Origin: Ophiodon elongatus
Lineage: Eukaryota; Chordata; Actinopteri; Perciformes; Hexagrammidae
DNA length: 64,000 nt
Direction: 5' to 3'
Assembly: GCA_016806645.1 (NCBI GenBank)
Contig: JACSYO010001600.1
Coordinates: 364,001-428,000 of the forward strand
The translations under genes and the position numbers were made by a program. Positions 36,801 through 52,100 of the stretch are shown here, piece after piece; the first letter of the stretch is position 1; every line of letters starts with the position of its first letter. The notes under the pieces were generated by a model. That model saw only the letters and a program-made list of their open reading frames with translations, did no database searches and had not been told where the DNA came from.

Positions 36801-39800
36801 TTTTTGATGGAATGCCATCAACCAAAATTAGTTATAATGCAAGGTTTTAGACACACATATGCAGTATAGGTAATTGTTTTTGACACTATTATTATTAGTC
36901 GACGTAATATTTCTTTGTTGAATTCCTTTTTTTTCAGTGACGGTTTTTAATGCATCATGTTGGTTAATTTCAATTTAAGAGGCAGCGGTGAAATGAAAAT
37001 ATTCTTGTGATGTTTATAGGGTTTTCTAGAATATATTCATTCCAATTTACATATTAAAGCGGCACTAAATATTTAATATTGACACTGGATGAGATGACTA
37101 TGGGCTATGTGAAAGATAATGTTTTAAAACCACCTATTAACCCCGTTGTCAGCTACAACGGGGCACTGTCTTCAGTGAGAAAGCTTTATTGAACCCACTA
37201 GATGCTTCCTGCCCGGCACCAAAAGGCAGGCAGGTGGTCTGGTGAACATTATGGAGTTTCTAGCGGCTAAAGACCCAGATATTTTTTCTCAGACGTTGGC
37301 ACGGACCAAAACAACTTTTTAAAATGTAATATGTTATGTATTTAGCTTGTTCTGCTGTCCTAATGTGGCCCCAAAAAAATGCATGAATATTTAAACATTG
37401 CCCTCATACATGAAGTTATTGAAGTTTATATTCAACAATACTGGTATTGTTGTTCAGAAACATAGTCTTATTATCAAACCTTGCTTGGATCGACACTGGC
37501 CTTCTGTGAGAACGGTAATATTGTTTTGCAGCCACATAATCGTGGGGAAATTTTAATGAATGATAATGTAGGGTATTCATTACCTCATGAAATTCAGATA
37601 TCCATTTCTGGGTCTACTGAAAAATCTGCCGCACAAGTTAAATCACTGAACCCTCACTGGGAAACCAGCAGATGAACTGGAAAAAACATTTTCTAAAACC
37701 ATCGCAAATCTTATTTATATATTTTTTCCCCCAAGCTCATCTCAAAGTTTGATAACTTGCCCTTTGACACCCTGTCCCCGAGGGAGCAGGATGCGTTTCC
37801 ATGGTAATTTTAAATGCAGTTGTTGAGGTTGGTGGCGTTGCCGGGGGCCTTCGATACGCTGCGTGGGCTGGGTTTAGCCTTGCTGCTGATGGTGGCGCTT
37901 GAACCTGCCACATTCCTATTAGCTCAAATTAGGGGACAGTGTCCCTTCCAGGAACGGCTTCATAAAATGTACACCACAAATACATGAAACATAGAGCACA
38001 ATTGATATTCAATATGACTCATCTACTCGTACACAAACAAATGCCAAGTACAGAAAAGGCTATATGTGTGCCATCGCTATACTGTTGTACAATCTGGCGT
38101 AGCTGCAGGAGCAGTCGCCCAGGACGACCCTTAAAAATACACACTATCACACAAAGATGTAAGTAAACATTAGTAAGCTGGCTTAAATTTCCCCACAGGC
38201 AGCAAGAATAATGGTATTCCCCCTTAGGAAAGATTCAAGTCAAAGGCAACTGCTATTCAGTTTGAATTCCCACTCATTCAACATTTGTGTTGTTTTCCTC
38301 TGGAGTCCGCGTCTTTATTCTATACACGCGTTTCAGTCAGGACCAATCTCTCCTGCATCAAGAATATAAGGCAGCATTACTAATCTAGAGAACCAACATC
38401 TCAGACAGACAGTCGGAATGCATTTGAGAATCACATTACCTTGCCCGCATTTATGTTTAGCTGTATTAATTAAGGCTAGACAGGTCACACATCCACACTG
38501 CTTGGCTTTTGGATTTTAAATTACATTTTCTCAGTAACTTTTAATGCAACTGCCTCATCCTCAAATGACTTCTCCTGTAATTGGGTCTGTGAACGCTTGT
38601 CTAAAAGATGACTATGAAAATGTATGCTTGTTTTCTCCAGACGGAGCACTCTGACTGGCACCACTGCAATTGTCTACAGGACAGGGTGTATACTTTGCTA
38701 TAGTTTTCTCCTCTCACTTCAGCTTTAATTCTAGTCTGCAGAGTTTGTAAAACATACAAGGGTTATAGATGGGAAATGGTGTTGTTTGATATGCACCTGA
38801 GGAAATTTGTTTCCCTCTCTCCACGCTTATTGATGGGATAGAAAAGACATGAAAAGGACTGCAGAGAGGAAAGAGAAAATGAGCAATAGGTCAAATGTGA
38901 GATGCAATTTCTATCGTCCTGTCCTCAGCCAGATGTTCTTGGTGGTTACTGTGGAAACCAAGGATAAAAGTGGGTGTTGTGTGAATAGCGCCAGCCTCTC
39001 CATCAGAATTTAATTTCGTCCATCACATTGGTGTCCAAGTAGAAACACTTTGCCCAGAACATGTTACACCGCAGCAAATTGTCATTGCCGTTCATGTCTA
39101 ATATAAAGGTTATTATTTTTCTCAATATATTGTTACCATTGTTATCACCCTGAGAAAGGGTTCATATGGTTTTAAGGGGACTTTATTCACAAGGTCCCCC
39201 ATGTTCTCATTAAACGCTGTTCATGAGATTGAGGTTGAGTGATAAAAGGGGAGCAAATGATCCTTCCGTATAATTATTAGATAAACAGAGCTTTTGTTGC
39301 TGTAGCTTCCCACCTGTCACATTGGAGAATCTATTTTATCCTCAATCCGTGTTCGGCGTGTTATTTTGTTTGAAGAAGAGCTGCACTTTGAATGTTTTTT
39401 CACACTACACCACGTTTTCTGTCAAGCAGCAGAGAATAAGCATCAACATGAAAACAGGAGGTTTATATGACTCAAGTTAAGTAATATGTATTTGTTTAAT
39501 TTATAAAATAGCTCATGACTTTAACAGATGTCACAGAGATAAATCATTTTCACACTACTTGCTTCTGAATTACTGACGGTGGAAAAGGTAAGTAGGTTAG
39601 AAATCTATTATTTGGTATGATAAAGCCAGCTAACTGTCTTGTTTTCTTTAGCTACATTTGGTGAAAAAAAGAAAATCAGCCAGTTGAGAAAAATATGGTG
39701 CTGACCCGGAACTGACCATCGTGTTCATGTTGTGTAGGAAGCAGGCATTATCCTTGGTAGCAAAACATCATTTGCTGTCTACTAGTGGTTGCAAGAAATC

Positions 39801-42800
39801 GTGTTAGTCAGCGAAGGTTTATTTGTTAGAATTTGAACCCTCAAACCCTCGTGTTAACTGTGGGATAACAACCTTTATCCCAGTCGTAGCCATTAGTCTA
39901 GAACTGTAATGTTAGTCGTCATTTTGCAGTTCTGTTCATAAAGCGTTAAAATAAAGGTAGTTTGTTGTTTTTACCAAAAATACATTAACTGTGTTGAGAA
40001 ACAGGGACTGTTTTGAGATATAACTTCAGTTCTATTTTAAATGAGCACAAAATACAGTAACTGTCAGCTGCAGTCCAAAAGCATTATAAGCTCTTATATA
40101 AACTCTGATTATACACTCGAAACTTGGACGTAGGTACGTGGGTGTTGTTGATGATTTACAGTACTTTATGCCAACTTTTAAATGAATGCAAATGTTGGAG
40201 GGTTAGATTTGCTTATAGAAATGCTAATATTCAAAAGATAATTGTTAAATGCAGTGAAGACCACAATACCTTTTAGTTAATGTAATTGATTTTGGAGCTT
40301 GACATATGGCCAAGTAAGGCATCGGGGAATTTGCAAAGTATCACTTCAGTCATGAGAAAAGGGCAGCGCTTCTTCTAACGCAAACATCTGATGATTTATG
40401 TCATTCTTAACAGTAAGCCAATACATTTTGTCACAGTCACAGTTGGAAGAGCACAGGTGAATAATAAAATGAATGATGGCTGAAATGAATTTAGCTGCTT
40501 CAGATTCGGGGTGATGGCATGTTGCATGCTTGCTAATTGTAACATTGTCATGGCAGTAATCTGTTATCTGATTAAATTTTTTTTTTTTTTTTTTTTATGA
40601 TATCACATTTTGAAGCATAATTTTTGGCAGACATTTTTGACTTTTTGGGGAGCTGAATCAAAACAACTCAAATTAGTATCACTGGTGTTCCTCATGAGCA
40701 GTGAAATGTTTTTGTATGCATTGCAGTAACTCAAATCATGATCACAGACTATAAATGATAGAGACGCATAATGTGTGTGTTTATATATATTTATATATAT
40801 ATATATATATATATTTATATTTGTTTATTCGGACTATTTCATGCTCTTCCACTGATTGGCAGTTGCAGGTGGTAACGTTAAGGTGGCAATTTGCCAACAA
40901 AAGGCAGGGAAGCTGAAGACCGATCGCTAACAAACATGGATGTAAACAATGTAGGAAATATATTTCACAGCATCATATATGTAAATATTTTATGAGTAAG
41001 GAAATGCAATCAACCGGTTTGTTAAACTCAACGGGGGATACAAACAAAAACAAACACAATGTGTTTAGTGAGAAAAACAAAATGTATCTTAAGAAAACTC
41101 CACAGGATACTTTTAAAGAAATGAGCTGAAAACATGTTGCTCTGTATTAAATGACGACACTGTGGATTTATTGCGTCTCTGTGCTGCCGTGTGGTGTTTC
41201 ACACATTACAGGAAACAAATGTAAAGCTATTTTGTGTATACTGGTGGGGAGACTGGTGTAACTAACTGCACGGTATGTTTTAACACAATACACATGCATT
41301 TCAACATTTCTTACGCATGTCTTTTAATACGCATTGTCAGTTAATCACTTGGTTCAATCAGCCTTCGTTTGCATCTCAGTTTTTGCCGTTTCATATTTCA
41401 TTGACATTTTTGATTAGATTTTCAGCAATAATTCAGGAGCCGTAGAAACCCAGAATAGGGATATATACGTGTGTTCTTGATAGGGCTTTAAATAATAATG
41501 CAATTCCGATTCTAGATAGAGAAGAATCCTAATAAATGTGTAAATGAGTACAGTATTTGATGCCGCAGAAAAACATTGTCTCTGTGATCGTAGGCAACTG
41601 TGTCTCGGCCAAACTGAATGAAGATGTCTGGCTGGGGTGGGTGTAATCTTCAAAAATGTCTGTCTTGATAAGTTATTTAGTCTCATATGCAGCCTTATGA
41701 TCCGTATTTTCTTTATGTAAATTAAAACTTCTGCCAATGGGGGTGAGATGATTCTACTCGGCTCCGAAAACAGCTTTAGTTGACACTTTGAAATCGATAA
41801 AGTAAGTTTGTTAAATATGAAATATCTAGCGGGATGTTTTTGAGGGTATGGCTATACACTATGTTCATAAAACATGATTCTGCTTCATGTACTTATTCCT
41901 GCTCGTGTGGTTGTATCCAGGCCTGGGAGTGCAGTCAGTGCACAGCCTCCAAATGCATCACAATTCACATCCGTGTGTTTAATATATTTAGACAGTGACG
42001 CTCGGCTCCAGATGTGCCACTTTCATCTGCGTGTGTGTCCTCCTTCCACAGACAAGGTGCCTCATTTCTCTCGGCTGGGTGACGTGGAGGTGAACGCCGG
42101 GCAGAATGCCTCATTCCAGTGTGTCGCCACGGGCAAAGTTTCTGAGGCTGAGCCCTTCCTCCTGGAGGTGAGAACAAGATACGTGTGCAGGGTGTCTGTG
42201 TTTTTTTTTTTTTTTTATTATTATCACCTTTTCCTGAAACAGTCAAACCAAACATCTCGGGCACCTGGATAATAGAGTGGGATTGTAGAACGCAGGAAGG
42301 AAGAGCCAACACAAAGGATGAAGAGAAAGACTTGTATTTGGCTTTCGGTTGACAGTGTTATCCAGAACAGCTTACGGTAGTTTGCATGCACGTCTGCTGG
42401 CCACACTCCCGTTTAAGTCTCATTCAGCCTGCTGTTTACATGAGCTGAGTCTAAACCAGTTAAGAGAATGTAGAGGCTTTACTGGCACCTAGAGCGCCAT
42501 GTATTGTGATGAACACGATGTCCAAGCTGCTAACAAAGACAACACAGTGGAGTTTACGCCTAGCTGTCATCATTTAAATTCTGCATTGCCATTTTTTCTT
42601 AGTTAACTACACCTGAGGACAGAAAAGTAAATAATGGCCAAGCTGAGGGTTATGTTGCTGACTGACTCCCAAAGATCCAATCTGCATTCTGTCAACACGT
42701 ACATACCTTTTTTACACTTCATCATCATTTTATTGTTTTATGTTTTCTGTAATAGTGTTTCCATTCGGCTGTTTTTAAGTACATTTTCAATTTTGAGGAT

Positions 42801-44051
42801 TAAAAAAACCTGAGTGGAAACCAAACATTTTAAAAAATAATGAAAGTATTGCGAAAAAGGTTTTATGCTTGGCTGAGGTGGAAACGTTGGCCCTCTTTTA
42901 ATGATGTCATCTGGTGGCGGCCTCTTCTCCTGCACTGATTTAATGCCACCCAATTGGAGAATCAGCCCCGACAACTGTTTACCTCAGTGAACCAACTCCT
43001 AATATGCACATACCATATAGGTGGAAACATGCATTCATTTCTTTTGCAGATTTTCTGGAAGTTTTGTTAAAAGTCGCGCTACATTTGGATTGAAACCTGT
43101 CTAGACGCTCCGAGGGCGTCTTGGCAGCTCTGAAATAATTATTGAAGTGACATATCTTGGCCACAACAACATTTTAATTGAATGCCTGCACAACAAGGTT
43201 TGGAGTTTGAAAGCTGTCGGCTTTTACCAAGCGTGGAGGGTTTAGATTAAAAGAAAAGACACACGAGTTACATTATGGGTGAAGGGAACGCTGTTGCGAA
43301 ACCAGACCATGTAACGTACTACAAGTCATGAAATCTCACCTTTTCCCAACAATCTTTTTGTTTTTATTTTAAATTCTGTCCTCCACAAGTCCCCCCGACT
43401 TAATGGAAGTACAACACTGAATCTGTATTAATAAAAGTCACCTTGAGTTACCTTGAGGAGGACTGTTTACAGTGGGAGTTGTTAAAGGGAATAGGAGCCG
43501 TTATCTTAACCATCAGCACAACACCAGTGATAATACTGTAATTTTGTAATCTTACATAATGGAGCAAGTTTGTGACTCTGAGTTTGTCTTTTAATGGTTG
43601 TGTTGCAGGGAGATGAGTCATTTGAGGGTTTGGATGATTATTAAGTTTGCACCTCTGCTTTTGTAGCTTTTTGATTGTGGTGGCATTTAGTTTATCAAAG
43701 CCCCTAAAGTCATTTCTCTCATGCACAAACTGAAGATAGTTTCAATTCTCCTAGTTTGAATATGAGCTAATATTAGTCTTCAAAAATCCATCCCTGAATG
43801 CCTCCACTCTTCTCCTCTGGCCTTGAAGCCTGCACATCTAAGTGCTTTTGAAATGATGGCAGCAGGGAGAAGGCGCTTTGCAAATGAGATCTCAGTATAC
43901 TTGGTGATCCATCCCTTGTGTTTCCACCCGATTTCATTTCACACACCCCTCTCTCATCTCTGAATTGAAGCCTTTGAAGATCATCGGCATGTGAAAGAGA
44001 CAATTTTTATTTATCAGTTTCAGAGTTTGCGAATTTGTTGACTGAGCTATA

Positions 44052-44088
<37 letters not shown>

Positions 44089-44746
44089 ATGCAAACAAAC
44101 AATACAAGGCTTGTCTTTTGTAATTTGACAGTATGCCGCAGTGAACTTATCTTCGTAAGTCAACGCTCTCTTCAGCTCCTCCCTACTTTTCTCATCAACA
44201 GAAAAAAAAACCTGGTAACAGCAGAAAATAGAGCAATATCACAATCCATTACCACCTCCTGTTCCCCCATTTGTTGTTTGGGGTGCGTTTGATCATCAGC
44301 ACTGAGTCTGCTAATTGCTGCTTTCTCTTTGATCTCCTGGTTTTGGGGAGGTCCTCTCTGGACCGGTCTGTAGCTGCTCACCTTCACTCTGTTTTTCTAT
44401 TAAGGTAGTCCAAACACATAGCTTGCGTAATGTTTCTTAAACAATTAGCCTCATATTTCCTCAGCTGTCCTCTGGCCCAGACTGCCGACGGCTGTCTCAA
44501 ATGCCATATACATTTTAAACATCAGCGAGTCCAAACCTGAATTCATTAGTGCAACAACTCCTAATAACAATGTGATGCGGGGCGCGCTGCCAGACGGGAA
44601 TGGCTGCATACTTGGCTAATGGACGCATTTATTTGTTTTAAAAGCCTGCAGGTGGATTTTAATGTTGGATAGTTTTTTGGCGACTCATCTGAAAACTAAA
44701 AAATATCAAGGCCGCACTCTGAAGGGTCACTTCTAACTGAAAAGTA

Positions 44747-44777
<31 letters not shown>

Positions 44778-46109
44778 CATGAAATGAAATGAATAAAAGA
44801 AAGAGACATATTATATTGATACCAAAGTGAAAACGAGTTATAATCTGTAGCTTTAGGCAGTAGCACCCAGCCACTGTACATGCAATTTCACATTTTCTTA
44901 TTGCACTGCGTTTCCCCCCCCTATCCTCCTAAACCAATTAAAACATGCAGATGTCAAACCCACTTGCTTGAAAAGAAGCAAGATCAGGCGACAGTTTACA
45001 TAATAATCTGCTTATTCTGTGAGGGAGCTGCATAGATTGTACCTGGAACGGCTCTTTGCGAGTGTTGGCCTCATGTCCCGCCGGTTGAGCCAATTGCCAG
45101 TGTGCCTGAAGCGCTGACACATTAGCATGGCCGGGATGAGGAGCTGTCAAGCTCAAGCCCCCGTGCTGGGAACAACAGCCCAGGAGGCCCGTGTCAGCGG
45201 CCTCACGAGCGTAAACACTATTGTTACCGGTGACATTTATCAAGCATTTATTATCTTGCCCTCGCTTGGAGCTAATTCCAACCCTCCTCTGTCTTTGTCT
45301 CAGCCTGCTGCCCATTTTTAATCACTTGAATAGACTTCAGGTAAACATGTGCGGTTAGGTTGCTCATTGCTGCTTTCTCTCTGCGTCGCCTTGTCAGCGG
45401 AGAAACAGCATGGTGCTGGACACATCCCTGCTGTCCAGGTTGAGCCACAAGCGGCTGATGGCGTCCTTTCATGTGGAGGCCCAGCGTGGGGAGCAGGACC
45501 TCTACCGCTGCATCACCCTGTCCGCCAGGGGCGCCGCCGTCTCCAACTTTGGAGAGCTCATTGTCAGAGGTAAGCTGGATTCAGCAAGACGTGACTAATT
45601 AAACCAGTGTTGGGAATTGTTTTTAGTGGAGGTTAGTTCTTAACTAAGCACACAGATGAGACTCATATCTACCCTCTTTCCAACTGACCGACCCTACAAA
45701 ATGCCAAAGTAACAAGTGTTGGTGGAATTAGTGACTGTGATATAATAACTGAATATAATAATATATTGTAATCCATAAGCTATCAATCATGTTTCAAAAA
45801 CACTAAGCTACTCCCTTAAGTAAACCACTGACAATATTTCTTGTTTCATAGTCTAATAAATAATGCCATAAAATACCGCGTAGTCACCGGGTAGTGTATC
45901 AGTCAACCCTCTCTTTGCTCATATATTACATCAGGAGATGAATTAATTTGATGTTCATCGGGTTGATAAGGGTCATATTATCCATCTAGGCAGTTTTTTA
46001 TGTGCAGAGAGGACCTAATTAGGTATGTAATTATTGATGCAAATAAGCTCTTATTCTGCATCATTAGAATGAAAATTAAGAATTTACAGCATTCAGGAGT
46101 CTCTCTCCC

Positions 46110-46158
<49 letters not shown>

Positions 46159-49100
46159 CTTGATGTGATTAAAGGATTTTTATGACTCAATGCTCTAACA
46201 GAGCAGAAATAATGTTATTGAAACTATAAAACAAAAAAAGACAAAAAATCAATGACAGAAATCCTTGACTTCTCCTTTGCCGCCATGACTCGGCTCTTTC
46301 CTACAGAAAATACCAACGTTTGACTGTTTTTCATCAGTGTTTTTAAGGGCGGATTTTTATATATGTGCTTCTGTTGTTTCAAAGTAATGTCAGTCATCGA
46401 AAATACCCCAAACTTCAGTCTTATAGGAATATATATTTACATTACATATACAGATATACAGAATAATGACGAGACCTTCTTTATTGCAGTGCCCCCCACA
46501 CCGATTGCTCCCCCTCAGCTCCTGCGGGCTGGCCCCACCTATCTGATCATCCAGCTCAACACCAACTCCATCGTGGGGGATGGACCGGTCATTCGGCGGG
46601 AGATCCAGTACCGGGCCAGCCAGTCCACGTGGACGGAGACTCACGGTGTGGGCTCACTCACCTACAAGATTTGGCATCTGGAGCCAGACACAGAGTACCG
46701 CATCAGTGTCCTGCTCACCCGGCCCGGGGAGGGGGGAACAGGAGCACCTGGACCCCCTCTGACCAGCAGGACCAAGTGTGCAGGTGAGTCAGATCAAGCA
46801 TTGGCAACAGTACAAACAGGAACCGCTAATGGCAGTTCTCAAAGCATATTGGGAGCTGTAGTGCTAGGAATAAGAAAAGGAAACATTATTAGCTTTCTGC
46901 ATTTTGCACCTTTAATACATTTTTTGCAAGACGCATGGCTCAATGGATGGAAGAATGAATTTTTGGATGGAATGCCATTAAGTATCATCTAATCCTATGG
47001 TTAAAACTTGAATAGCTCAATATATTTGTCTCTACAACATGATACCTGTGAAACAAACAACATTCCATCAGCTTTAGCTGTACTTTGTGTTTAATGCTAA
47101 TTATCAAATGCTATAACACTGTAACACACTGAACTAAGATGGCGATCATTTGCTTCACATTGGCATGTTAATGTCTAGTCCCCCCTCCCTCGGCAACTAC
47201 AGATTCACACAGATGCTACATGTAGCACTCTTTCTCTTGTGAAGGCCTCTGCACACCGGGGGAAAGACAAGTAAACAACAGATGTTTTGCATCAAAACTA
47301 TTAATACCAAATTTGTTACCATAGCAGCACTTTTTCAATTAAAGGTCTGAATAGATTTGTGTACACAGAGGACCAACTACCGGGATCCTATTGACCCAGA
47401 GCAGCTTCTGGCAGTCTGTCAGGGCTAAATTGCTGCATAACCTAAGCCGTAAACTAATCTATTGAGTTTCTTTTCAGCCAAATGCTCTGAGTGAATTTGC
47501 CGCCAGTAAACATTTACGTGGATACGTCTCTGGCTTTAATTCGGAAAAGTAAGAATGGAAGAAGCGGATCTGCGTCGCGCTGCCATTGTCCAGGTTGAAA
47601 GGAGTAATAAAGACGGCTTTCTTGGTTTAGACTAGAGAGATTTTGTGTTGTTGTGCACTTGTTGTGTACATTTTGAATATATGTAAGAAACTTGGATTAA
47701 AACACACACAGAGGGAGAGCGACTTTGTTCCCTGCTCAGCTAGACATGACTCCACCATATCGTTAAATAGCAAATAGTTGTGTGATGCTACATTAATGCT
47801 CTGAATATTGTATAGAGAATCTTTAATAGTTGACTGACTAATCAAGTAATGGGCCAAGTACTAATTATATAACAGCCCTAAATAGAAAGTGCAATTGTAT
47901 TTAGTTTATTTCAAACCGAGGACTCAAAGCAACACCACAAAACAACAAACAGAAGCTCATCTGGTTGCTCCTGCAGCAAACTCTGTTTTCAGAGTCTGCT
48001 CCTGCTCGGATGCTCTCAGATTCACCCGAGTTCTGAGCTGCAGCTGGGAGCTGCATCAAACTATTTTGACGCATCGCTTAACAACTTGTAGTTATGCCTG
48101 CAGCCACTGAGAACAAAAGGTGGGTTTGTTGTTATCTACAGTCATTTACATTCGAGACAAGGTTTGCTTGAGTTGCATGAAAAAAAAACAACAGATAATG
48201 TGTGAAGATTCGTATCTGAAGAACCCCCCCCCCCCTTCCCCCCTCCCCCCGGGTTAATGACGGGTCTGAACCCTGCGGAAGAAGAAAGTTTAGCTCAAGA
48301 GCCCGTTTAGTGCTGAGGTTCTCGTGTCATGCCGGCAGAGGACCGGATCCTCTCGCCACCTCTCATCTGTGCTTTAGTCGCGGTGCCGCTCACCCGGGTG
48401 AAAAAGACACACTGCCGCTCCGTCAGGCAGGACGGCATGACACCCCTGTCACCTGCCACACTCTTTGATCCGCTCTCGTCAGTGTCTTCCTCTCGCCCAC
48501 CTACTGTCAACTCCCACTGCTCAGATGTGAAGCTTCATCCCCCGGGGGGTGAGGATGAGGAGGGGGAGGCGGGGGGGGGGGGATGTGGGGGGCAGCAGAC
48601 AGCAAAGGCCCTGTGACACAACACTCTGGATGAATTTGTCTTCCTAATGTGCCACAAAGAGACATTTCTTTTCGCGCGGTGACTCCTATTTTACGGACAG
48701 TCTTTGAGTGTGACATTTCATACATACTGGTGCAGAGGTTTGCAATCCCATGGGCCATTGTCGAGGGTGGCCCAGTGCAGACGCCAAATGAATGTGCTTT
48801 TTCCCGCCCCCCCCCCCCCACAGTGTTCATGCTTTTTTGTGTGGTGGGGAATTCTGTCAAAAATCAATCACTTTCTAACCTTCTAACTTTCGAACCCCTT
48901 CCCTTTTAAATTGGAACAAATATTTTCCAACATGTTAACCCATTTGAGAGTCGGTCTGAATGTGGTGTTATTAACCAGAATGACCATCTATTCAAGACAC
49001 GGCCTACAAAGTTAACCCATATTGGTTGACCGACCCTTCTTAAGACACATTTCTTCTTTAAATGTTAACATATCAATATGTTTTTTTTTATTATTATTTT

Positions 49101-52100
49101 TTTTGTATCATTGGTAGCGAGCTTACAAACAGGGTCATTCACATTTTCAATACTTTGGGATTCATGTTTTTCTTTTTTTTTTATCCTCAATTTGAAAAGA
49201 AATGTGTATACTCAGATTTTTTTTACTTTGTAATATGTTATGCAGAAAACACTTCGTTACATCGTCTTGACGATTTCATATTGTGCTCACAGTGTTCATG
49301 TTGTGCTTGAATATAACTTTAGATATCCTATTTGTTTATCATCACACGACTGTAAAACAGAAAATTAAAGTAAAATTACATGATAAGGAATCACAAATCA
49401 GAATATATGTTTAGTGCAAAGTCAAGTGAACAACATTCAAGGTGTGAAGATTTTTACTTTTTATTTTGAAGACACGTTGTTTGAGACGCATGTTGCTTTG
49501 TGACTAGTTGTTCAAATCATGTTCTCTTATATATGTTCATATGTAGGAAAATGATTGTGGGGTGAGATCGGAAAGTGATTAATTTCTGACAGAATTACCC
49601 TCCTTACAAATCAGCGACTTTGGCATGAATGCAGATATGCCACTCACGCAACGTAGCATTAATGCTTCCTGTCTCTTGATTACATGTTTATGTAACATTT
49701 GCATGTTTCAACTGATTCTGATGGCCCGCATTTTAGTTTTCTATGAAGATGCCTCAATTAAAAATTGGCATGTATTTCTTTAAGTTCATTCATCTCAATG
49801 CCTCAATATGCTTATTAAACTGTCCATCACTTTTCACGTAAACAACCAAGTGCAATGCCATGAATGCCTACGAGGATATACTCCTCCAAGAGTGTGTGGT
49901 GTTCTCCCCTTTGCAAACGATTAATAGTGTCGAGACAAATAGAGACACAAAACCCAGAGGACCAGTTTTACTGCGGCTTTAGTGCTGGTTAGTCATGCGC
50001 AGATTTGACGCATTCTGCCTCAAACACAAGTGCTTTATTTATCAAACAGACAGAGCAAACAAAGTTTGAATGTCAGTTTAGAGTGTTTGCGAGGCGCGTC
50101 TCTCTCTACTCATTGCATATGCAGTTGACTCCTGCATTTTAAAAGTATAATCTATCTGGTAGGCCGTATTATTTTGTACTGCTTGTTACTGTTAATGGCA
50201 TGCAAACCACACATATAGCAATAAGGACATTAAATTATTAAATATATAATATAATATAATATTATTATATTATTTTATTTATAGCCAATCTCTACTCCCA
50301 TTTGTTAAGCATGTCTAACTTCCATGAAGCTGAGGAATATCAAAAAGATTTAGAGGTACATTTCAAGAAAGTGATTCCCGCAGAAACGCATTGAAAATAT
50401 GCATGTCAGTAGTCCAAACCCCATGTGGTTTCAATGGTAAGTATCAGGGTGTGCACTGATAGTCCATCATAATTCCAACATAGCTCCTGGCAGGAGGGAC
50501 AGGCCTCGGTGGCAGCTCGCTGGGGCAGCTGTTAGAGATGAGGAGCATGAGATGAAATGTGCAGACCCACAGGGACTGTCCCTCATTCATCTTTTTTTCT
50601 CTTCCCCCGCTCATCTCTTCTCCGGCCTCCCTCTCCCTCCTGCACCCACTCTGCCTCTGGCTAATCCGTCTGATTAGGCTAATCAAGCTGAATGTCAGTT
50701 TGGGGTAGGACTGGTGGTGGACCGGCTGGTGAAGAGGACAGGAAGGGGGCTTGCTGCGGTGCTGCTGTAATGATGAGTAATGGTGTCTTGAGCAGAAAGT
50801 GAACATTCAGCCAGTGGGTCCCTGGTGGCAGACCTGGTTAAAGCAGGATTAGAATATATACAGGGCTGATATTGTAAAAACAAAAAAAATCTGACATTAA
50901 GCCAGTTATTCTCATCCAACTTTGAACATGATGGATATGATATAATTTTTCAAATTTACATTGTTACTGTATGATTGATTGATTCTATTTCCTGGGAAGG
51001 TTTTTAGCTTGCGTCAGTATCGGCTCACAAATCAGCCAAACTCTGTTTCACCCTTTCGGGGAAAGAGCAAATGTCTTTCACATCAGCAAGGACATTCTCT
51101 TCTCTGTCTCGTCTCTGTCCCCTCAGAACTGATGTCTCCTCCGTGACATTGCTCTTCATTTATATACGCAACAGTTTCTGATCTATGTTTAGTGAAGCGG
51201 CAGGGCTGTAGCCTGTACCCCCCTATTCCTGGCCTCCAGCGGTCTGCAGCTCTGCACTGCCAGTCTGTGCCACACTGACGGCGTTGCCCTCCTCTCGGTT
51301 TATCGGATGTCTCAGCAGCACTCTCGAAGATCAAGGCCAGACTCCAGGAAGGAAATAACCCCTTCGTGTGCTTGGGACTGTACAATTTGCATGACAGGGA
51401 CATGGACAACCGCAATCACAGCTGTCACACATGACAGTAGTAATTAGGCTTCACAAATGATTTTCTGCCAAGGCCGTGCACTGGTCTCCAACTGAACCTC
51501 CTTCATGTCAGGAGAGATGGAAATGTAGAATTTTGTATTTGTGTGCTCTTTCCTCAGGCAGTTTTATGCGTTTCTATTGATTCACCCTTCTGTAACCTCG
51601 TTGTGTAAGTTTGTAAAGTCAGCTGCAACTGTTGCTGTCTCCTTTTCCCCATCAGTGTTTCTCTTTTAAGCTGCACCGGGTACCATTTCTTAGGCAAAAA
51701 TACGCTTGTCTTGTCAGCATAAATCTCAAAGTTGTGCTGCAACAGAAAACAGCAAATCATCCCCTGCAACTTGAAATAAATTGATCATGAGCTACCATCC
51801 ATCCATTTTATTTTGTGTCAAACGTCTAGTGGCAGCAAAGTAGCCAGACATCTGTCTCCCCCAAGTCACGTCCTCTTGGCAGATCCGAAGATGGTCTCAG
51901 GCTGGAGTGGGATACGTAGTCCCTTCAGCATGCTCTGGCTCTCCCTCTCCCTTGGGTCTCCTCCCAATTGGACCTTCTCAGAACACCTCCACGAGGAATG
52001 TCATGAGGCATCCTGATTAGAAGTCTGAACCAGCTCAACAGGCTCCATTCAAACTGACCTTGTGGATATCTGGACATCCTCATGCTCACACTTCCCCCCC

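Larger units (their letters stand above)
35965..42051 (+). other. ptpru: ptpru intron between MAM and Ig
   Basis: This 6,087-base intron starts GTAAGT and ends TTCCACAG. It is AT-rich, with a C-rich run (36422-36449), a T run (40577-40596) and a TA-rich microsatellite (40781-40820). I recognise no exon or defined repeat family in the remainder. Confidence 0.85.
42168..45397 (+). other. ptpru: ptpru intron splitting the Ig domain
   Basis: This 3,230-base intron starts GTGAGA and ends TTGTCAG. It holds a T run 33 bases into the intron (42201-42216), a CA tract (44055-44084), a 23-base A run (44755-44777), and a GC-balanced, unexplained stretch at 44990-45250. Confidence 0.85.
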
